Notes under the pieces: generated by a model
The model's input: only the letters and a program-made list of their open reading frames with translations
What the model was told of the DNA's origin: nothing
Databases searched by the model: none
In this document: positions 58,917 through 64,000 of the stretch, one piece after another
How positions within the stretch are numbered: position 1 is the first letter of the stretch
Layout of the letters: each line of letters begins with the position of its first letter
DNA from: Salibacterium halotolerans
GTDB lineage: Bacteria; Bacillota; Bacilli; Bacillales; Marinococcaceae
NCBI RefSeq assembly: GCF_900115625.1
Contig: NZ_FOXD01000015.1
Span: forward strand, 32,627-96,626
Reading direction: 5' to 3'
DNA length: 64,000 nt
Position numbers and translations under genes: made by a program

Positions 58917-60014
58917 ATGTCGATGGCTGATATAGAAAGAGTTTCCATCGTCATTCCCGCCTACAACCCGGACGAGCAATTGCTGGAACTTGTATGGAAA
59001 TTAAATAGGGAATCTTTCGATGATATTATTATTGTAAACGATGGAAGCAGCGCTGCCTGCGCATCCATCTTTGACACACTGGACCATATCTCCGGCTGCA
59101 CCGTGCTCCGTCACGAGCAGAACGGCGGCAAAGGAAAAGCGCTGAAAACGGCTTTTTCCCATTACGTCCAGGCCCATCCGGATGGGATAGGGATGATTAC
59201 AGCGGATGCGGACGGCCAGCACCGTCCGGAAGATATCAGGAAAACGGCAGAGGAGCTGGTGGAACAGCCGGAATCCATGATACTGGGCGTCCGGGATTTT
59301 TCGGGCGAAGACATTCCGCTCCGGAGCCGTTTTGGCAACGTATTAACCAAATTTGTCGTCAAAGCTGCTTCCGGCATGAAACTGACCGACACCCAGACCG
59401 GGCTCCGCGGCATTCCGGCAGCTTTTGCCAAAGAACTGCTCGAAGTCAAAGGCGACGGCTATGAGTTCGAAATGAGAATGATTATGGCCTGCCGGACCTA
59501 CAAACGGTCGATTGCCGAAGTTACCATTGAAACGATTTATATGGATGGTAATGAGTCGTCCCATTTTCATCCGATTTTGGATTCTATCAAAATATACTAC
59601 GTGTTTTTGCGTTTTCTTTTTTCCTCTCTAGCTTCCTTTGTTGTCGACGTTTCCCTGTTTGCCGTATTCTCGATGGTATTCAAAGCGTTGATGCCGATGG
59701 GATTCATCATTTTGTCGACGGTGCTGGCGAGGGTGCTTTCCTCCCTGTTTAACTACTTTGTGAACCGGCATGTCGTGTTCAGGTCGAAACAATACCCCGC
59801 CCGCACGATGGTGAAATATTATTCGCTTGCCGCTGTCCAGATGGGTGCTTCCGCCGGCGGGGTGTACGCCCTTTATCACGCGACCGGCGGACATGAAGTT
59901 CCTATTAAAATCGCGGTCGATTCCCTCTTGTTTTTACTCAGCTTTTATATTCAGCGGAACTGGGTATTCAAACGAGAAGCGTCGTACATCGGCAGAGAGG
60001 TGAACCACTATTAA
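58917..60014 (+). CDS. GT2 glycosyltransferase fused to GtrA-like flippase domain
   Basis: A 365-residue protein. Residues 1-230 are a GT-A fold (VSIVIPAYNPDEQLLEL, ADADGQHRPEDI with the DxD-like motif, TDTQTGLRGI) like dolichol-phosphate mannose synthases, which make polyprenyl-phosphate sugars. Residues 235-360 form a four-helix GtrA domain (FVVDVSLFAVFSMVF, LFNYFVNRHVVF) thought to flip such lipids. The ATG at 58917 has AAAGGGG close by; the ATG at 58923 has better spacing. It overlaps the likely beginning of the GT-C gene and probably feeds it with lipid-linked sugar. Confidence 0.87.
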   Translation: MSMADIERVSIVIPAYNPDEQLLELVWKLNRESFDDIIIVNDGSSAACASIFDTLDHISGCTVLRHEQNGGKGKALKTAFSHYVQAHPDGIGMITADADGQHRPEDIRKTAEELVEQPESMILGVRDFSGEDIPLRSRFGNVLTKFVVKAASGMKLTDTQTGLRGIPAAFAKELLEVKGDGYEFEMRMIMACRTYKRSIAEVTIETIYMDGNESSHFHPILDSIKIYYVFLRFLFSSLASFVVDVSLFAVFSMVFKALMPMGFIILSTVLARVLSSLFNYFVNRHVVFRSKQYPARTMVKYYSLAAVQMGASAGGVYALYHATGGHEVPIKIAVDSLLFLLSFYIQRNWVFKREASYIGREVNHY

Positions 60015-60024
60015 CGTCTTAATC

Positions 60025-61854
60025 ATGCTGCTCTTTGTATCGGTATCGTTTGCAGGGTACGGCGCGGTGTTATACGCGAAATACCGTATCGCACCGGCGG
60101 TCCTGCCTCTCGTTTTGTTCACCGGAACGATTCTTATCCTGTTTTTTGGCGGCGTGCTGAACGTTCTCACCGAAACAACGTATGTGCTGTTCGGAGGCGG
60201 ACTGCTCGCTTTCTGCCGGGCCGTCTATCTTTTCTTCCGGGACCGCAGCCTGTTTTCCGGTATGCTGAGCCCGGGAGTCGTCTTTTTTGCGGCAGGTTCT
60301 ATCTTCTTCATTCTGATGCTTCAGGATGAAATTTTTCTGCATTATGACAATTTCAGCCACTGGGGTCTGATTGTGAAAGAACTGTTTCAGTCAGGCAGCC
60401 TGCCTGGTGAATCGTCCATCATTACATATACTACGTATCCACCGGGATCGGCTCTGTTTGCCTATTATATCGTGTCATTCACCGGTTTTTCTGAAAGCAT
60501 GGCACTGATTGCACAGGCCATCCTGATAACAGGTGCGCTCACTCCGCTGTTTCTTTTCTGCTCCTGGAAACAGCCGGTTCATGCGGCGTCCGCCCTGTTC
60601 ATTCCGGCTGTGCTGCTGCTTGTGAACAGTTCCAGCATTTTCAGTCTTCTCGTCGATCCGCTGCTCGGCTATATTGCGGCCGCGGCTGTTATCACCGCTT
60701 TTTATTACCGGAATGACTGGAAGATGATGGGCATTCTGCTGTTCCCCATGCTCTCCGCGCTTGTTCTGATCAAGGACAGCGGCAAAATCTTTCTGGCGTT
60801 TACTGTCATCTGGGTCATCGGCTTATTGATCCGGTACTTGTGGAAATACGGCGGAGGCTGGAAAGAAACGATACAGGCATCTCTGTGGAGTATTGGCTGG
60901 ACCATTCTGTTTCCGCTTGTTTTTAATCTGCTTTGGTCACGCTATATTGCAGAGGCCTATGAGACATCGGAATACGAAGACAGCAAGTTTGCTATTACCG
61001 AGGAAACACTGACTGATATCGATAAATCTCCGGAATTCATCGATCAGCTGCTTCCGATGGTGGTGAACGCCGGACTGGACTTCTCTTCCCCGCTGGTGCA
61101 GGGCATGGTTCTCGCTGATATCGCCGCCCTTCTGACCGTTATCATTGTAAAAGCCACAGCGAAACGGATGCCGCTCGCACTGTTGTATACGGCGCTCACC
61201 GCCAATGTCTTTTATGTTATATACATTGCCCTCTTGTATCTCATGTATCTCTACTTGATGCCGCAGGTGGAAGCGGAATACCTGGCTGGTTTTGACAGGT
61301 ATCAGTCATCGGTTGTCATTTTCTCCACCGGCATTATTATGGTCTTTACGATACGGGCGCTGATGGAGCATGCCGGCAGATCTCTGCGGAGCTGGAGTAC
61401 CGCGGCAGCAGCTGTCCTGGCGGGTGTTCTCGTATTCGTTCCGTATACGGGAGAAATACAGGCGTTTTTCCATCAGGAAAATTCGGAAGCTGCGCCGCGG
61501 AAAGCCGCGTCCTCCCTTTTAACCGAGTTAAGACAGGAAGAGCCGATTTCTCCAAACACACGCATTACTGTTATCAATGATCTGGGCGATTCCGACCGCG
61601 GCTTCCTGCGGCACCTGATGCGCTATGAGCGGATGTCAGCCAGCACCTTTATTCATACGCAGTGCTCCACAGAGAAACATCAGGAGCAGCTGACAAAGGA
61701 TATCGGACGATCCGGTTATCTTATGGTCATTCAGATCACCTCAGGCATGCAGGAATGCCTTGAGGCAGACAACAGCATAGAGGTGGATGAACCCGGCCTG
61801 TACCGGATCGAAGACGGAACCATCACATCCACTATTCAAACCGAAGACGGCTGA
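60025..61854 (+). CDS. GT-C-type polytopic membrane glycosyltransferase
   Basis: A 609-residue membrane protein with about 12 helices in the first 490 residues and a soluble extracytoplasmic C-terminal domain of about 120. DEIFLHYDNFSHWGLIVKEL near 100-119, with clustered acidic and His residues in the first large loop, and TYTTYPPGSALFAYYI behind it are typical of GT-C transferases using polyprenyl-phosphate sugars. It probably adds the sugar made by the upstream GT2-GtrA protein to a wall polymer or protein. The first ATG has no nearby ribosome site; an in-frame ATT at 60010 behind AGAGAGG may be the true start. Confidence 0.8.
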   Translation: MLLFVSVSFAGYGAVLYAKYRIAPAVLPLVLFTGTILILFFGGVLNVLTETTYVLFGGGLLAFCRAVYLFFRDRSLFSGMLSPGVVFFAAGSIFFILMLQDEIFLHYDNFSHWGLIVKELFQSGSLPGESSIITYTTYPPGSALFAYYIVSFTGFSESMALIAQAILITGALTPLFLFCSWKQPVHAASALFIPAVLLLVNSSSIFSLLVDPLLGYIAAAAVITAFYYRNDWKMMGILLFPMLSALVLIKDSGKIFLAFTVIWVIGLLIRYLWKYGGGWKETIQASLWSIGWTILFPLVFNLLWSRYIAEAYETSEYEDSKFAITEETLTDIDKSPEFIDQLLPMVVNAGLDFSSPLVQGMVLADIAALLTVIIVKATAKRMPLALLYTALTANVFYVIYIALLYLMYLYLMPQVEAEYLAGFDRYQSSVVIFSTGIIMVFTIRALMEHAGRSLRSWSTAAAAVLAGVLVFVPYTGEIQAFFHQENSEAAPRKAASSLLTELRQEEPISPNTRITVINDLGDSDRGFLRHLMRYERMSASTFIHTQCSTEKHQEQLTKDIGRSGYLMVIQITSGMQECLEADNSIEVDEPGLYRIEDGTITSTIQTEDG

Positions 61855-61899
61855 GGAAGCCGTCTTCTTTTTTTGGCTGGAAAAGAGGGGTTTAGGGGG

Positions 61900-61992
61900 T
61901 ATCGGCGGGCAGGGGGGCGTTTATCGGCGCTTTTTTTGATATATCGGCGGCTTGGGAGTAAATATCAGCGGTTTCCGCTCGTTTATCAGCGG
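61900..61992. repeat. Five-copy 21-bp phased TATCRGCGG array
   Basis: TATCGGCGG/TATCAGCGG starts at 61900, 61922, 61942, 61963 and 61984 (spacings 22, 20, 21, 21). The array fills the gap between the convergent GT-C and yteA genes. Confidence 0.75.
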
Positions 61993-62018
61993 ACACGGAT
62001 GGCCGGCGGCTGCACTTC

Positions 62019-62687
62019 TCACCGGCGCAGATACATATTGGAAAAATCAACGTCCCGGTCTACATCCACCGGACGCCCTTCACTGTCGGTAATGGAGAAT
62101 CCCTCCGGAACCTCTCCGGCGCCGTTCTCTTCAAGGTCGCTGCCGAACAGCCCATCATATGCTTCTTCCGGATCATTCATATCCTGTGGTGTATCCGACG
62201 TTCCGTAGGCGGCGGTCAAATCCCATGTCTCTTCGGCATCAAAACGCCCATTCGCTGTTTCATCCATATCCATTCCCGTGAACCCTCCTTTTCCCGGTAT
62301 CAGCCGCTCCTCTTCCACCGGACGATCCTGCCGGCCGGATTCTTCACCGGCATGCTGCATACAACAGAGCGCCGTCGGTTCTGCCTCGAGCCTCTCGACC
62401 GGAATATCCGCGCCGCATATTTCGCACGTTCCATACGTTCCCTCTTCAATTGCCTGCAGTGCTTTTTTCACACGATCCAGACTGCGCTCTTCATGCTGCT
62501 CGAGCGCCATGTCTTTTTCCCGTTCATACAACCCTGAGGCTGTGTCGGCAGGGTGGTTATCGTAGTTGGAAAGCTCCCCCACGGTCTCCTGCGCAAAAGC
62601 CGTTTCCTGTTTGTCATGTTCTGCGTGCTGCTTCAGCTCTTCCAGCAGCCGCTTCTGCATCTTTTGAAAAAATTCACTCGTTTTCAC
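62019..62687 (-). CDS. yteA: YteA-like TraR/DksA zinc-finger protein
   Basis: A 222-residue protein of the Bacillus YteA group. An N-terminal coiled region (FFQKMQKRLLEELKQHAEHD) precedes the DksA/TraR zinc site CEICGADIPVERLEAEPTALCC near 87-108. The C-terminal 100 residues are acidic and low in similarity (DMDETANGRFDAEETWDLTA). DksA-like proteins bind the secondary channel of RNA polymerase; in Bacillus the role is poorly known. Here the last zinc ligand region is CCMQH instead of CxxC, as is usual in this branch. Start ATG at 62687; weak upstream site. Confidence 0.82.
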   Translation of the reverse strand: MKTSEFFQKMQKRLLEELKQHAEHDKQETAFAQETVGELSNYDNHPADTASGLYEREKDMALEQHEERSLDRVKKALQAIEEGTYGTCEICGADIPVERLEAEPTALCCMQHAGEESGRQDRPVEEERLIPGKGGFTGMDMDETANGRFDAEETWDLTAAYGTSDTPQDMNDPEEAYDGLFGSDLEENGAGEVPEGFSITDSEGRPVDVDRDVDFSNMYLRR

Positions 62688-62865
62688 ACGCCTCTTCCTT
62701 TCTGCCTTTTCCCTTAGCCTGCGCGGATCGGCACGTTTTGTTGTGTAACAGTTTCTGGCATACGTGGAAGCTTTCCAGAAAGGACCGTAGACATCTGTTT
62801 CATTCTGCCTTTATGCTTAAAAGAGAAGCGCTGTTGACCAAATACTGGTATAAGGAGCGGATGAA

Positions 62866-63855
62866 ATGACCACTATAACTGTACGTGATATCTGGACCGC
62901 CAGAAACCGAATACGGCAGACACTCCCTCCCACTCCACTGATTTTGTCCCCTGTTCTTTCAGAAAAAACAAGGGTCCCGGTGTACCTGAAGCTCGAGCAG
63001 ATGCAGCCGACCGGAGCATTTAAACTGCGGGGTGCCATAAATAGGATCACCTCGCTTCCCCCGGAGGAAAAAAGGCGTGGTGTGATTACGTTTTCTACAG
63101 GCAATCACGGATTTGCGACCGCTTATGCGGCTGCGCAGGCGGGGATACAGGCCGTGGTGTGTGTATCGAAAAACGTTCCGCAAACAAAAATCGATGCGCT
63201 GGAGGGCGCCGGCGCGGAACTTCATATGGAAGGACAAAGCCAGGACGAGGCAGCGGACGTATGTGCACGGCTGCAAGAGGAGAAAGGGTACGTGCTTATA
63301 CCTCCGTTTGATCACCCGGATATCATTGCCGGCCAGGGCACGATCGGGCTGGAAATTCTGGACGAACTGCCGGACGTACAGACCGTAGCAGCCGGGTTAT
63401 CCGGCGGAGGACTGCTTTCAGGCATCGGACTGGCGCTGAAAGGTGCCGACCCATCTATACAGATTGCCGGACTTTCTGTGAAAAAGGGAGCGGCCATGGA
63501 TGACAGCATACAGGCAGGTAAGCCTATCGCCTCTTTGGAACATCCAACGTATGCCGACAGCCTCCTCGGCGGCATCGGGGCGGCCAACCGTTATACGCTG
63601 CCGATGGTGAAACAGTACGTGGATGAGCGGATCCGGCTGTCGGAGGAATCGATTGCCCGCGGCATGGCTTTTCTGTATGAAACCCACCGCTTTGTCGTGG
63701 AGGGAGCGGCGGCAGTCGGTGTCAGCGCGCTGCTCGACGGTGCCGTGAAACCAAAAGGACCGGCGGTGGCTGTCGTAACCGGGAATAACGTCGGTATTCA
63801 GGAGCATCAGCAAGCCGTCCTGCCCTGGCTCTCCAAGAGGCACGATGTACCATAG
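62866..63855 (+). CDS. eutB: Threonine dehydratase-like PLP enzyme, EutB-like
   Basis: A 329-residue fold-type-II PLP enzyme. The PLP Lys is in QPTGAFKLRGA near 52, the phosphate loop is STGNHG near 79 and GLSGGGLLSG near 175 is the glycine loop. Against generic threonine dehydratases the pattern YLKLEQMQPTGAFKLRGAI, SLLGGIGAANRYTL near 230 and VVTGNNVG near 303 fits EutB, which acts with EutC in (hydroxy)ectoine breakdown. AAGGAGCGG precedes the ATG. A gene just past the right edge may belong to the same pathway. Serine/threonine dehydratase remains the alternative. Confidence 0.75.
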   Translation: MTTITVRDIWTARNRIRQTLPPTPLILSPVLSEKTRVPVYLKLEQMQPTGAFKLRGAINRITSLPPEEKRRGVITFSTGNHGFATAYAAAQAGIQAVVCVSKNVPQTKIDALEGAGAELHMEGQSQDEAADVCARLQEEKGYVLIPPFDHPDIIAGQGTIGLEILDELPDVQTVAAGLSGGGLLSGIGLALKGADPSIQIAGLSVKKGAAMDDSIQAGKPIASLEHPTYADSLLGGIGAANRYTLPMVKQYVDERIRLSEESIARGMAFLYETHRFVVEGAAAVGVSALLDGAVKPKGPAVAVVTGNNVGIQEHQQAVLPWLSKRHDVP

Positions 63856-63869
63856 AGCTGCGGCAGGAG

Positions 63870-63902
63870 TTATGGACACTTTGCGGTGGAAAGTGTCCAT
63901 AA
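63870..63902. repeat. Perfect 13-bp inverted repeat with TGTCC words
   Basis: TTATGGACACTTT and AAAGTGTCCATAA are exact reverse complements around GCGGTGG, 15 bp behind eutB. No T-run follows, so it is not a typical terminator. It contains the GGACA/TGTCC word of the phased arrays with a 20-bp offset. Confidence 0.7.
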
Positions 63903-63913
63903 TCCCACTAGTC

Positions 63914-63944
63914 TTGCAAATAGCTAACATATAATAACTATAAT
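63914..63944 (+). promoter_or_regulatory. Likely promoter of the next gene beyond the window
   Basis: TTGCAA, 19 bp, TATAAT. A ribosome-site-like GAAAGGGG ends at 63997, so a plus-strand gene probably starts just outside the window. Confidence 0.4.
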
Positions 63945-64000
63945 GAGAAATAATACTTTATTCTCGTGTTGAGTTTTCTTTAGTTCGTAGAAAGGGGATA

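Overview
The window (64 kb, roughly 52% GC by eye) looks like chromosome of a spore-forming, salt-adapted member of the Bacillaceae. Pointers are a CwlJ-type spore cortex hydrolase, ypmR-ypmS, ywiB-argS, a sigO/rsoA/yvrJ-type cluster, csoR-copZ-copA, catR/catD/catE, very acidic secreted proteins, and genes resembling eutB and eutC for (hydroxy)ectoine breakdown. The genus cannot be fixed from sequence reading alone. No rRNA, tRNA, CRISPR array or complete insertion sequence was seen.

Layout. 0-5.3 kb: 3' end of a ChbG/YdjC deacetylase gene, ywiB-argS, eutC-like cyclodeaminase, aldo/keto reductase. 5.3-10.3 kb: a minus-strand surface-fibre locus with two SipW-type signal peptidases, a TasA-like protein, a 435-residue acidic protein, an LPXTG-anchored protein and a sortase. 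10.5-18.2 kb: M42 peptidase, Bcr/CflA exporter, then an RpiR-type regulator divergent from a complete ECF transporter (S, fused A-A, T) plus a PHP phosphoesterase. 18.3-25 kb: dhaKLM, an MFS exporter, and a Fur-boxed siderophore uptake operon with no ATPase. 25.3-29.6 kb: copper operon with three CsoR-like sites, an MntA/HepT toxin-antitoxin pair and an unlisted 46-codon gene. 29.7-40.5 kb: UbiA-family prenyltransferase, a DUF6081-like protein, an EamA transporter, cwlJ, gene remnants, several unknowns, a zinc alcohol dehydrogenase, the sigO-like/yvrJ/rsoA-like operon and a DUF2252 protein. 40.7-47.6 kb: LacI-regulated sugar ABC transporter with TIM-barrel and Gfo/Idh enzymes. 47.9-53.6 kb: ypmR-ypmS, a threonine-synthase-like protein lacking the PLP lysine, aroA and a P-loop protein. 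53.7-56.2 kb: an AT-rich insert with AraC regulator and SDR. 56.4-64 kb: catE-catD-catR, an SOS-boxed yolD, a GT2-GtrA/GT-C glycosylation pair, yteA and eutB.

The most unusual structure is not a gene. At least six intergenic loci hold arrays of a short degenerate word repeated at about 20-21, 31, 41 or 51 bp, which are whole multiples of the DNA helical turn. Each locus has its own word (ATYGATTCT at 56.2 kb, TCGCTCGTTTTCGAC at 4.1 kb, TATCRGCGG at 61.9 kb), except that a TGTCC word family recurs at 0.3, 25.1, 34.0 and 63.9 kb. Most sit at 3' ends or between divergent genes. All start choices, operator calls and family assignments come from reading the sequence by eye, without database searches.
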